A stretch of DNA of 64,000 bases from Pedobacter sp. D749 (lineage in GTDB: Bacteria; Bacteroidota; Bacteroidia; Sphingobacteriales; Sphingobacteriaceae): contig NZ_CP079218.1 in assembly GCF_019317285.1 (NCBI RefSeq), positions 4,526,001 through 4,590,000 of the forward strand. Reading direction: 5' to 3'. The notes below the pieces were generated by a model. That model was not told the origin of the DNA. It worked only from the letters and a program-made list of their open reading frames with translations, and ran no database searches. Of this stretch, positions 15,181 to 23,336 are shown one piece after another; position 1 is the stretch's first letter, and every line of letters starts with the position of its first letter. The position numbers and the translations under genes are program-made.

Positions 15181-15397
15181 AATGAACAAAAGTAACATTT
15201 TGCACATTCACCAATTGTAATATTCCATCATTGTTTTAGGCAAAACTGAAAACTGCTAACTACGAACTACCAACTGTAAATTAACCCACAAAAATATTAC
15301 TATAAAATGGCTGTAATAAAATAGTTACGGCCCATTTATTAAACTTACTTGCCGTTACTTTGTCTCCCTTTATAAAACACACGAAATTTTATTTTTA

Positions 15398-17884
15398 ATG
15401 AGAATTTTACAATCAAGAACAATACAAATTACCCTATTACTGCTCACCCTTTCATTTAGTCTTTTTGCACAAACAGGCGGAAATGCAAAAATTACCGGAG
15501 TACTTAAAGACGCCAAAACACAAGAAACCATTCCTTTTGCCACAGCAGTCTTAATTAATAAAGCCACAGCAAAAAATGCAAAAATAGTTCAAACAGATGT
15601 GAATGGTGCATTTGTAATGACTGAAATCCCTACCGGGACTTTTACCTTTAAAATCAGTTTTGTTGGTTACCAAACCATGGTTAGGGACAATGTAACGATA
15701 ACTGCCAGTACTGGTACCTTAAATTTTGGCGACATTAAAATGAATGCGGCAAAAGGAAATGTACTGAGCGAAATTACCGTGACCGGCCAGAAACAAGGCA
15801 TGCAAATGGGGATCGATAAAAAGATTTTCGCGGTAGATCAGAGCGTAATCAGCGAGGGTGGTTCTGCCGGCGATTTATTGCAGAATGTTCCTTCTGTTTC
15901 GACAGATATGGATGGCAATGTGAGTTTACGTGGCTCTGCAGGTGTTAAGGTATTAATTGATGGAAAGCCATCTTTAATTGCAGGCGGTAATGTAGCACAG
16001 ATTCTTCAATCCATACCTGCCAGCTCCATCGAAAGTGTGGAGGTTATTACCAATCCATCGGCAAAATACGATGCTGAAGGCCAATCAGGCATCATTAACA
16101 TTGTTCTTAAGAAAAACACAAAACTTGGGTTTAATGGTTCAGTTGCTTTAACAGCAGGTAACCGCGATAATTATAATGCCAATACCAACTTAAGTTTCCA
16201 GAACAGTAAAGTTAATATTTATGGAAACTATGGCTATCGTTACGGCAATCGTGTTGGAGGTGGTTTTCAGGACATTACCTATAAATCAGATTCATTGAGA
16301 ACAAGATTTGCCAGTCAAAATACAGTTTCCAACTCATTGGATAAAGGACATAATGCCAAAGCGGGTATTGATTATTATTTAGCCCCTAAAAGTGTAATTA
16401 GCTTATCAGGCGGTTTTAATTCAAGAGATAATGAGCGTAACGATCAGCTCGACATCAGACAATTAGATAAAAACCAGTCGCCAGTTCTGCTAAGCAACAG
16501 AACCAATAGCACCGATGGTTTTGGAACAAGTTATGATGCAAATTTAGATTATGTACAAAAGTTTAAGAAACCGAAGGAAGAATTAAGCTTTAATTTTGGT
16601 TATTCTTACGGCACCAATAATAGTAATCAGTATTATAGCACAAACACCACTAACCGCAATGGTGTACCCATTGATGAGACTTTAAGTTTACAACGTGTAT
16701 TTAATACCGGGAACAACACCAATTATAATATTCAAACGGATTATGCATTGCCAGTAGGTAAAGCGGGTAAAATTGAAGTAGGTTACCGCAGCCAGATCCG
16801 CTTAGGGGAGAATGATCAATATGCAGATTCAATCCTAACCAATAGCAGTATCTACATCAGCAACAATAAGTTAATTAATGGTTTTGACAGCAAAGATCAG
16901 GTGCATGCATTGTATTTCAATTACCAGAACCAGATTAAAGATTTTGGTTATCAAATAGGTTTAAGGGGAGAAGATGCGCGTTTAGATACCCATTTGGAAG
17001 GCTACACGAACAATGTATTAACCACTGCGGAAGGAAACATCCATTACAAAAGAATATACCCAAGCGTGTTCTTAACTCAGAAACTGAAGGACGATAACCA
17101 GCTCCAATTGAGTTATACCCGTCGTGTAAACCGTCCTCGCCCATGGGATACCAATCCATTTTTAGATGTTTCTGATCCATTAAACTACAGAGGCGGTAAC
17201 CCTAATTTATTACCGGAAGATGTACACTCTTTTGAGTTAGGTTATAGTAAATACTGGAAAAAAGTAACCTTAACTTCAAGCTTGTATTTCCGTCAAACCA
17301 ACGATGTGATCCAACGCGTAAGAAGTACACCAGTTAATGGAATTATTACTTCAACCCCTCAAAATTTAACAAACCAGATTAATAGCGGTTTAGAATTAAT
17401 TGGCCGTTTTGACCTGGTGAAAGCTTTAAACTTCACTACCAACGTAAACTTGTACCAGGCCAAGTTTGCTGGTGATGCACGATTTGACATTCCATCAAGC
17501 AGTGGCTTTAGCTGGAACGCCAACCTAACCGGAAATTTAACAGTAGTTAAAAGTCTATCGCTACAGGTACGCGGCGACTATAGGGCACCAGAAGTGATGG
17601 CACAGGGAAAACGTAATGCGATGTATGGAATTGATGGAGGAGCCAAATACGATTTCCCGAACAAAAAAGCATCTTTGAGTTTCAATGTCAGAGATGTATT
17701 TAATACCAGAAGATGGAGCATGACCACTGAAGATAGAGCCACAATTGTTGATTTTGAACGCCAGTTTCAGGGAACAATGGGGAATTTAACCTTCTCTTAC
17801 CGCTTTGGAAAAACTACATTTACCGGTACGAACAAAAAGAAGAAAGAAGAGCAGGATAACCGTCCTGATGAAGGATCGTTCTAA
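15398..17884 (+). CDS. TonB-dependent receptor-like outer-membrane protein (beta-barrel family 3 type)
   Basis: 828 residues. A signal peptide (LLLLTLSFSLFAQ) is followed by a carboxypeptidase-regulatory-like domain (ITGVLKDAKTQETIPFATAV, residues ~30-110), then a plug domain with GGSAGDLLQNVPSVSTDMDG, VSLRGSAGVKVLIDGKPS and SIESVEVITNPSAKYDAEG. From about residue 245 it is a long beta-barrel with the family landmark YTRRVNRPRPWDTNPF and NPNLLPEDVHSFELGYS. It sits in the outer membrane and probably imports a ligand with TonB energy, or acts as a structural barrel; the ligand is unknown. No SusD partner follows. A TTACTTTG promoter-like box lies at 15355-15362, and a terminator follows. Confidence 0.93.
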   Translation: MRILQSRTIQITLLLLTLSFSLFAQTGGNAKITGVLKDAKTQETIPFATAVLINKATAKNAKIVQTDVNGAFVMTEIPTGTFTFKISFVGYQTMVRDNVTITASTGTLNFGDIKMNAAKGNVLSEITVTGQKQGMQMGIDKKIFAVDQSVISEGGSAGDLLQNVPSVSTDMDGNVSLRGSAGVKVLIDGKPSLIAGGNVAQILQSIPASSIESVEVITNPSAKYDAEGQSGIINIVLKKNTKLGFNGSVALTAGNRDNYNANTNLSFQNSKVNIYGNYGYRYGNRVGGGFQDITYKSDSLRTRFASQNTVSNSLDKGHNAKAGIDYYLAPKSVISLSGGFNSRDNERNDQLDIRQLDKNQSPVLLSNRTNSTDGFGTSYDANLDYVQKFKKPKEELSFNFGYSYGTNNSNQYYSTNTTNRNGVPIDETLSLQRVFNTGNNTNYNIQTDYALPVGKAGKIEVGYRSQIRLGENDQYADSILTNSSIYISNNKLINGFDSKDQVHALYFNYQNQIKDFGYQIGLRGEDARLDTHLEGYTNNVLTTAEGNIHYKRIYPSVFLTQKLKDDNQLQLSYTRRVNRPRPWDTNPFLDVSDPLNYRGGNPNLLPEDVHSFELGYSKYWKKVTLTSSLYFRQTNDVIQRVRSTPVNGIITSTPQNLTNQINSGLELIGRFDLVKALNFTTNVNLYQAKFAGDARFDIPSSSGFSWNANLTGNLTVVKSLSLQVRGDYRAPEVMAQGKRNAMYGIDGGAKYDFPNKKASLSFNVRDVFNTRRWSMTTEDRATIVDFERQFQGTMGNLTFSYRFGKTTFTGTNKKKKEEQDNRPDEGSF

Positions 17885-17896
17885 TTTTATCAAAGG

Positions 17897-17925
17897 GTGC
17901 TTAGAAAATTTAAGCACTCTTTTTT
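17897..17925 (+). terminator. Terminator after the TonB-type receptor
   Basis: GTGCTTA (17897-17903) pairs with TAAGCAC (17911-17917), followed by a T-rich stretch. Confidence 0.75.
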
Positions 17926-17992
17926 TATCCTAAATTCTCTTCAATACAAGTCCTTTCTTCTTAAAACTATAACAAGTTGTTATCTTGCGACC

Positions 17993-18547
17993 ATGGAAGA
18001 GATTAACCCCTGGAAAACGCTCGAAAGTGAGGTAAAATACGACAACAACTGGATTCGTTTAACCGAACACCAGGTCATTAATCCATCTGGTGGGCAAGGA
18101 ATTTACGGCACCGTTCATTTTAAGAATCTGGCCATCGGAATCCTTCCTTTGGATAAAAACTACAATACCTGGCTGGTAGGCCAGTACAGGTATGCACTAA
18201 ATGCCTACAGCTGGGAAATTCCTGAAGGCGGTGGACCATTCCATGAAGCGCCATTAGAAAGTGCAAGAAGGGAATTACTGGAAGAAACAGGAATGAGTGC
18301 CAGAAACTGGAAAGAGATACAAAGAATGCACTTATCAAACTCTGTAAGCGATGAACTGAGCATAATCTATGTTGCTACTGATTTGATTCAAGGTATCGCG
18401 ATGCCAGAAGAAACGGAACAACTCGTGATAAAAAAATTACCATTTGATGAGGCCTATCAAATGGTTTTGAATGGACAGATTACCGACTCGATGAGCGTAG
18501 CTGCAATCTTAAAAGCTAAACTGATGATGTTAAATGGTGAATTATAA
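17993..18547 (+). CDS. Nudix hydrolase, ADP-ribose pyrophosphatase-like
   Basis: 184 residues from the ATG at 17993; upstream in-frame residues overlap the terminator of the previous gene and are excluded. The Nudix box is a perfect match to GX5EX7REUXEEXGU: it begins in PEGGGPFHE, continues through APLESARRELLEETGM. The upstream SWEIPEGGG is characteristic of ADP-ribose and sugar-nucleotide pyrophosphatases. Such enzymes cleave nucleoside diphosphates linked to another moiety, in the cytoplasm. A TATCTTG box ends five nt before the start, close to the Bacteroidota -7 consensus, so the mRNA may be nearly leaderless. Confidence 0.93.
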   Translation: MEEINPWKTLESEVKYDNNWIRLTEHQVINPSGGQGIYGTVHFKNLAIGILPLDKNYNTWLVGQYRYALNAYSWEIPEGGGPFHEAPLESARRELLEETGMSARNWKEIQRMHLSNSVSDELSIIYVATDLIQGIAMPEETEQLVIKKLPFDEAYQMVLNGQITDSMSVAAILKAKLMMLNGEL

Positions 18548-18563
18548 CCGGGGAACCACCAAA

Positions 18564-18629
18564 TGTTCCTAACGGAACAGAAAAAATATTATATATTTTT
18601 TCTACCTAGCATATGTCCCGATGGGACAT
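18564..18629. repeat. REP-type hairpin pair, left side of tandem array
   Basis: Two hairpins: TGTTCC (18564-18569) / GGAACA (18574-18579), and ATGTCCC (18613-18619) / GGGACAT (18623-18629). Matching hairpins, in mirrored order, lie at 19374-19436 on the other side of the array, next to the REP-type transposase gene. Confidence 0.65.
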
Positions 18630-18660
18630 TGCATGATCAGATGTTAAAATTAACTATATT

Positions 18661-19373
18661 AATCTACTGAGCAACCCCTGAATATTAGTCATCCCAAAAA
18701 ATTATTGGTATCCCAGAGGATATCGGCTTATTAGTTCTTTTAACAGTGGATTGTTGTAATTTACCATTAACCTCAGTTCGGTTAATATTTATTCATACTG
18801 ACTAGTTTAAGCCCGTGAAACTAAGCGCGATCGTCATGCTGAATTTATTTCAGCATCTTTACTGATAAATAGACCCTGAATTAAATTCAGGGTGACGGCT
18901 ATGAACGAAGAATGTCCGCAGTATGCCTTTAAAGGATATTAATAATCGAACTGAGGTTATTACCTAAAAATATTGCGTAAGCACTTGTTCTATTAAGCCA
19001 TTTGCTTTAAATTGCTGATGCAATCCCTAAATATTAAATCATCCTAAAATCATTAATATCCCAGAGAAATATAGGCTTATTAGTTCTTTAACAGTGGGTT
19101 GTTATAAAATTTGCCTAGTACTTAAAAATATATTGTATTGGCACTTGTTCTATAAAGCCATTTGTTTTAAATTGTTGCTGCAATCGCAAAATATTAAATC
19201 ATCCTAAAAATTATTGATGTCCCAGAGAAATATCGGCTTATTAGTTCTTTAACAGTGGGATTATAAAATTTGCCCAATACCTAAATATATTGCGTAAGCG
19301 CTTGTTCTATAAAGCCATTTGTTTTATATTGCTGCTGCAATCCCTAAATATTAAATCATCCTAACAATTATTA
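18661..19373 (+). repeat. Tandem array of ~158-bp units, interrupted once
   Basis: Three successive units start with ATTG at 18972, 19132 and 19289 (periods 160 and 157 bp). Each contains CTTGTTCTATNAAGCCATTT, AATATTAAATCATCCTAA, CCCAGAGAAATAT and GGCTTATTAGTTCTTTAACA. A partial earlier unit (18661-18767) is cut from the rest by the TIR-bounded element at 18768-18959. The last unit breaks off at its ATGTCC position into the right-hand hairpin. No gene or CRISPR-like spacer pattern is present. Confidence 0.8.
18768..18959 (+). mobile_element. Second TIR-bounded element, 192 bp, nested in the tandem array
   Basis: TAACCTCAGTTCGGTTAAT (18768-18786) and the inverted form AATAATCGAACTGAGGTTA (18941-18959) match at 17 of 19 positions. 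Between them lies an R1 repeat (18829-18898) with two hairpins. The array sequence continues on either side, which shows the element was inserted into a pre-existing array. Degenerate relatives of its ends occur at 3892-3914 and around 36417-36585. No coding potential. Confidence 0.65.
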
Positions 19374-19436
19374 ATGTCCAGTATGGACATTTCCTCGGTA
19401 GAAATTGCAGACGGCAATTTCCGTTCCGTAGGAACG
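19374..19436. repeat. REP-type hairpin set, right side of tandem array
   Basis: ATGTCC (19374-19379) / GGACAT (19385-19390), then a hairpin with AAATTGC / GCAATTT arms (about 19400-19420), then CGTTCC (19422-19427) / GGAACG (19431-19436). Mirrors the left pair at 18564-18629 and directly precedes the transposase gene. Confidence 0.65.
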
Positions 19437-19464
19437 TTTGATTATGATTTAAATTTAGAACGCT

Positions 19465-19926
19465 ATGCCGAATACCTATACCCAATTACACATTCAGTTT
19501 GTTTTTGCTGTTAAATTTCGTGCTTCATTAATTCGTCCGGAGTGGAAAGAAAGGCTATTAAAATATCTCACAGGAATATTTCAGGCAAATAGCCATAAAA
19601 TGATACAGATTAATTGTATGCCCGATCATATTCACATTTTTATTGGCATGCGGCCACATCAGTCTATCTCTAGCCTGATCCAGAATGTAAAAACTGAAAG
19701 CTCTAAATGGATTAATGATCAACGATTTTGTAAAACAAAATTTGCCTGGCAAGAAGGTTATGGTGCATTTTCATATTCGAAAAGCCATATTCAACAGGTC
19801 ATTCAGTACATTCAAAACCAGGAACAGCACCATAACAAGGAGAGTTTTTTACAGGAGTACACCAGTTTCTTAAAAACATTTGAGATTGAATACGAAGAAA
19901 GATATATCTTCAAAGAACCAGAATAA
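19465..19926 (+). CDS. IS200/REP-associated tyrosine transposase (Y1 HUH)
   Basis: 153 residues, complete. The HUH motif is in MPDHIHIFIGM, and the catalytic Tyr is in GAFSYSKSHIQQVIQYIQNQ followed by EQHH, the family signature. Y1 transposases cut and join single-stranded DNA at hairpins beside their gene; solitary copies linked to REP hairpins (RAYTs) are thought to spread or maintain REP sequences. Here the gene has hairpins and a 158-bp tandem array only on its 5' side; downstream there are just 35 bp to the next gene, with no hairpin. It looks intact and may be active. Confidence 0.93.
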   Translation: MPNTYTQLHIQFVFAVKFRASLIRPEWKERLLKYLTGIFQANSHKMIQINCMPDHIHIFIGMRPHQSISSLIQNVKTESSKWINDQRFCKTKFAWQEGYGAFSYSKSHIQQVIQYIQNQEQHHNKESFLQEYTSFLKTFEIEYEERYIFKEPE

Positions 19927-19934
19927 TTTATTAT

Positions 19935-19942
19935 TATCTTTG
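19935..19942 (+). promoter_or_regulatory. -7 promoter box of the acyltransferase gene
   Basis: TATCTTTG matches TAnnTTTG exactly; leader of about 15-19 nt to the ATG at 19962. Confidence 0.55.
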
Positions 19943-19961
19943 CCACGTATTAATCAACCAA

Positions 19962-20720
19962 ATGAGCAAGCTTTTCGGATATATTTTAAGCCCTATTTTT
20001 TATATTTTCTTTGGATTAACACTTTGCATCTTCCATCCTATACAATGGCTTTGTTTTAAGCTTTTTGGATATAAAGCGCACAAGGTTTCGGTAGATATCC
20101 TTAATTTTTTTCTGACCTACTGCCAGATTTTCCTTTTCAATTCAATCAGTTTTAAAAACGAATATGAGCTACCAACAGATAGACCGATTATTTTTGCAGC
20201 AAACCACCAAAGTATGTACGACATCCCTTCGTTAATTTGGTTCTTAAGGAAACACAGTGCAAAATTTATCTCTAAAATTGAGCTTACCAAAGGCATTCCA
20301 TCCATATCCATTAACCTGCGTTTAGGCGGTGGGGCAAACATCAACAGGAAAGACAATAAGCAAGCCATCTCTGAAATCATAAAACTTGGCCGCAGAATGA
20401 AAGAAAATAACTGGAGTACTGTTATTTTCCCTGAGGGAACCCGTGCGAAAGATGGTCAGTTAAAAACATTTCAATTTGGGGGTATTGCTACCATATTAAA
20501 AGTAGTTCCTAATGCTTTGATCGTTCCGGTGGCGATAGAAAATTCATGGAAGATTGTCCGCTTTGGCATGTTTCCGTTAACCACAGGAAATGCTTTAAAA
20601 TGGACTGTTTTAAAGCCGATAGAGCCTGGAATAAAAACGGCAAACGATATAACCTTAGAAGTAGAAAACGAGATCAGGAAAGTTTTGGGTCAGCCGATGG
20701 CACAGCCAGCTACTTTATAA
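19962..20720 (+). CDS. 1-acyl-sn-glycerol-3-phosphate acyltransferase (PlsC-like)
   Basis: 252 residues. The two acyltransferase blocks are clear: the HX4D motif in AANHQSMYDIPSLIWFL, and the substrate-binding FPEGTRAKDGQL. A hydrophobic N-terminal segment (IFYIFFGLTLCIFHPIQWL) anchors it in the inner membrane. It transfers an acyl chain to lysophosphatidic acid in phospholipid synthesis. Its own promoter box lies between it and the transposase gene, so it is not dependent on the latter. Monocistronic. Confidence 0.93.
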   Translation: MSKLFGYILSPIFYIFFGLTLCIFHPIQWLCFKLFGYKAHKVSVDILNFFLTYCQIFLFNSISFKNEYELPTDRPIIFAANHQSMYDIPSLIWFLRKHSAKFISKIELTKGIPSISINLRLGGGANINRKDNKQAISEIIKLGRRMKENNWSTVIFPEGTRAKDGQLKTFQFGGIATILKVVPNALIVPVAIENSWKIVRFGMFPLTTGNALKWTVLKPIEPGIKTANDITLEVENEIRKVLGQPMAQPATL

Positions 20721-20781
20721 TTTTATTAATCACATTAAGGATCCTTCGATTTCGACACCATAGACAGATTTCCATAGGATG

Positions 20782-20884
20782 GTCGTCATCTCAATCCTAT
20801 AGCTATCGGATGTAGCACAGCGAAATGGAGATATCTATATAAACAGATTTCTCGACTGCGTTATACTCCGCTCGAAATGACGAT
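20782..20884 (+). repeat. Intergenic repeat R2 with an inserted small palindrome
   Basis: R2 left half GTCGTCATCTC is split from GTAGCACAGCGAAATGGAGA by AATCCTATAGCTATCGGAT, a small palindromic insert also seen inside element B (3820-3831). The right half is GATTTCTCGACTGCGTT. R4-type remnants follow at 20904-20930. Confidence 0.65.
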
Positions 20885-20971
20885 TTGTTGGTTAGATACT
20901 CGGTATTTCTGTGAATCCGTGGCAACAAAACGGTTAATTGATTAAGCGCTAAACGCCTAACGCCAATCGCT

Positions 20972-21721
20972 CTAAATATTCTTATTTCCAATCACCCTGA
21001 AAAATTCATCACGGTAAGTATCTCCAACCGGAATAATTTTTTGGTTGATGGTAATTCGGCTACGCTCAATACTTTCAATCTTATCCACCGCTACAATATA
21101 AGATTTATGCACCCTGATAAACTGGCTTTGAGGCAAAGCTTCCTCCATCTTTTTCATGCTTTGTAAAGTAATTACACGTTCATCCTTTGTAAAAATTGAA
21201 ATGTAATCTTTTAAACCTTCTATGAATAAAATATCGTGCAGATAGATTTTTTGAATCTTATGTTCCGTTTTCACAAAAATATAATCCTGAACAGGGTTTG
21301 GTGAGCCAGAAAATGGTGCAGGAGTAACAATCGGCTGGGCCACACTGGCAGGAGTTTCAACCGGTTTTACCTGATTGTGAACTTTTTCTACCGCTTTATA
21401 AAAACGATCGAATGCAATTGGCTTTAACAGGTAATCGGAAACATTAAGGTCGTAACTTTCTAAAGCGTACTGTGGGTAAGCGGTAGTTAATATATAGTGG
21501 CATTTATTACCGGCAATTTTTAAAAACTGGATTCCGGTTAACTCAGGCATCTGAATATCTAAAAACACAAGATCAATCCCTCCGCCCTGAACAATCTGTA
21601 AAGCTTCAATAGGGTTTTCGCACCTTTTAACCATGGTTAAAAAAGGTACTTTCGAAATATAATCCTGTAGAATATCAAGCGCCAGAGGCTCATCATCAAC
21701 AACAATGCAGTTTAAGTTCAT
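20972..21721 (-). CDS. LytTR-family response regulator
   Basis: 249 residues. The receiver domain (1-~120) has the acidic pocket VVDDEP, the phospho-acceptor Asp in LVFLDIQMPELTG, and the conserved Lys in YLLKPIAFDRF. A Pro-rich linker (~125-150) leads to a LytTR DNA-binding domain: YIFVKTEHKIQKIYLHDILF, EGLKDYISIF, and FIRVHKSYIVAVDKIESI. It is the partner of the LytS-type kinase encoded 56 bp upstream on the same strand. Two matching LytTR-like sites 21 bp apart lie beyond the kinase gene, in front of the divergent ABC transporter operon, so that operon is its most likely target. Confidence 0.96.
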   Translation of the reverse strand: MNLNCIVVDDEPLALDILQDYISKVPFLTMVKRCENPIEALQIVQGGGIDLVFLDIQMPELTGIQFLKIAGNKCHYILTTAYPQYALESYDLNVSDYLLKPIAFDRFYKAVEKVHNQVKPVETPASVAQPIVTPAPFSGSPNPVQDYIFVKTEHKIQKIYLHDILFIEGLKDYISIFTKDERVITLQSMKKMEEALPQSQFIRVHKSYIVAVDKIESIERSRITINQKIIPVGDTYRDEFFRVIGNKNI

Positions 21722-21777
21722 TTTAGGTTATTATTTTAATTAATGATTTTTAATCCGGGTTATGGTTAGTTACCGGA

Positions 21778-22812
21778 TTATATGTCAATCATCAGTTCGC
21801 AGGTATAATGGGTAGCCGAATTTACAACATTTAATTTATATCTGTCGGGATAAACCAATTGTAATCGTCGTTCTACATTGGTTAAACCAACTCCACCCTG
21901 TGCATCTTTATTCTGTTGGTTCTTTTTGTTCACTACACTAAAATGCAAAATTTTCTGATTGGCAATAATATTGATTTTTACAGGTTCAGCAGGATCGGTT
22001 ACCACACCATGTTTAAATGCATTTTCCACAAACGAAATCAGCATTAAAGGAACGATTTTTTGATTGTCAATTTCGCCGTTTAAAGTAAGTTCTATATAGG
22101 CACCATCTTTAAACCTTATTTTTTGCAGTTCAATATAACTTGTTAAATAATCTACCTCTTTGCTTAATGCTACGGTTGGTGTATTGCTTTCATAGATCAT
22201 GTAACGCATAATCTCAGAAAGCTTCATAATCGCATCGGCTGTTTTATCCGATTTTTGATAGGCCAGCGAATAGATGTTATTAAGCGAATTAAAAAGAAAA
22301 TGTGGGTTTAACTGCGACTTTAAAAACTGGAGCTCCATTTCGCGGCGCTCACTTTCTAAATTGCGCTGAATCCTTTCGCTTGCAAACCAATCAATGGTGA
22401 ATTTAATGATGCAACTGCAGATCAAGAAAAAACCAGACAAAAACGTAACCATGATCACAAAACTATGAACTGGTATTTCCATCCGCCTCCCTTTAGCACT
22501 CACAGTCGTTAATACATCATCTGGATACAATACTGCTATGGCTGTTTTAGCAATGACAGATACAGCAATTAATAATAGAAATGCCAATACGTATATAAAA
22601 TATTTTTTCCTCTTCTTGATCAGTTCAGGAATTAAGAAAATATAATTAATGTAGAAAATTGAAATATTGATTATTCCATATACTACATAGCTGATAAAAT
22701 AGTCATTTATCGTATGCTTTGAAGTGTCGAATACGTTGACCCCAACTATGAGCATTACAATAACTGTCCAAAAAATAGCATGTAATATTAAAGGCCCCTT
22801 ATTTTGTTTCAT
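21778..22812 (-). CDS. LytS/YpdA-type sensor histidine kinase
   Basis: 344 residues. Four predicted transmembrane helices in the first ~145 residues (for example FWTVIVMLIVGVNVF and FIYVLAFLLLIAVSVIA), no large periplasmic sensor. The kinase core has the His_kinase motif LNPHFLFNSLNNIYSLAYQ with the phospho-acceptor His, followed by IMKLSEIMRYMIYE, and an ATP-binding part with PLMLISFVENAFKHGV and GGVGLTNVERRLQLVY. With so little periplasmic sequence, it probably senses a signal within the membrane, as in bacitracin-type systems where the ABC exporter takes part in sensing. It signals to the adjacent LytTR regulator. Confidence 0.95.
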   Translation of the reverse strand: MKQNKGPLILHAIFWTVIVMLIVGVNVFDTSKHTINDYFISYVVYGIINISIFYINYIFLIPELIKKRKKYFIYVLAFLLLIAVSVIAKTAIAVLYPDDVLTTVSAKGRRMEIPVHSFVIMVTFLSGFFLICSCIIKFTIDWFASERIQRNLESERREMELQFLKSQLNPHFLFNSLNNIYSLAYQKSDKTADAIMKLSEIMRYMIYESNTPTVALSKEVDYLTSYIELQKIRFKDGAYIELTLNGEIDNQKIVPLMLISFVENAFKHGVVTDPAEPVKINIIANQKILHFSVVNKKNQQNKDAQGGVGLTNVERRLQLVYPDRYKLNVVNSATHYTCELMIDI

Positions 22813-22913
22813 TAGATCTATATTAAATAATCATGAAGTTAATATTAGTTGAAAAAACAGATATTCTTTCATGCATCCAAAATAAATAAAGTTTTATCGA
22901 TTTACTTACACAA

Positions 22914-22975
22914 TCTACCAACGGGCATTTTTTTTCTACGAACGGCCCAATAGGCAAATTTTATCGACAAACGCC
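22914..22975. promoter_or_regulatory. Tandem LytTR-type operator sites
   Basis: TCTACCAACGGGC (22914-22926) and TCTACGAACGGCC (22935-22947) are direct repeats exactly 21 bp apart; on the other strand they read CCCGTTGGTAGA and GCCGTTCGTAGA, close to the LytTR consensus with its GTT core. A third weaker match GACAAACGCC is at 22966-22975. They lie between the divergent kinase/regulator genes and the ABC operon. Confidence 0.6.
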
Positions 22976-23073
22976 AAAAATGTCTGTTGATCTATAATCT
23001 TGAACACTTGGTATAATAGATTTTAGCAGGTTGTTTTTCTTCAGTTTCTTTGAATCATCAAAACGAAAACAAA

Positions 23074-23331
23074 ATGAAAACATCATCAGCAATCAACTTC
23101 AAAAATCAAACAGTAATTACCGATGGTCTTTTCGCAACCTCTCAAATAAAACTATCGATCATGAAAAAATTAGCAAACGCCTCGCCATTTTTACTTTTAT
23201 TATTACCTGTATTTATGATGATTATTTTAACGCTTACCGTTAACACCAATCAGAATGATGGCGAAATAGCTGTAAAAACTACAAAAACATCTGGTTCTAT
23301 TGTGAAACAGGCAACTGCTATTTTCAAATAG
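23074..23331 (+). CDS. Small membrane protein preceding an ABC exporter
   Basis: 85 residues from the ATG at 23074 (an internal ATG at 23161 would give 56). One hydrophobic segment, ASPFLLLLLPVFMMIILTLTV, with polar ends. I do not recognise a family. It is translated immediately ahead of the ATPase gene (5 bp gap), so it is probably in the same operon and may be an accessory or leader protein of the exporter. Two overlapping frames exist; this one was chosen because it ends at the ATPase start and contains a clear membrane helix. Confidence 0.6.
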   Translation: MKTSSAINFKNQTVITDGLFATSQIKLSIMKKLANASPFLLLLLPVFMMIILTLTVNTNQNDGEIAVKTTKTSGSIVKQATAIFK

Positions 23332-23336
23332 GAATA

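Noticed and set aside
18661..19373. CRISPR array
   Set aside because: Units are about 158 bp and directly abut with no unique spacers, and no cas gene is near.
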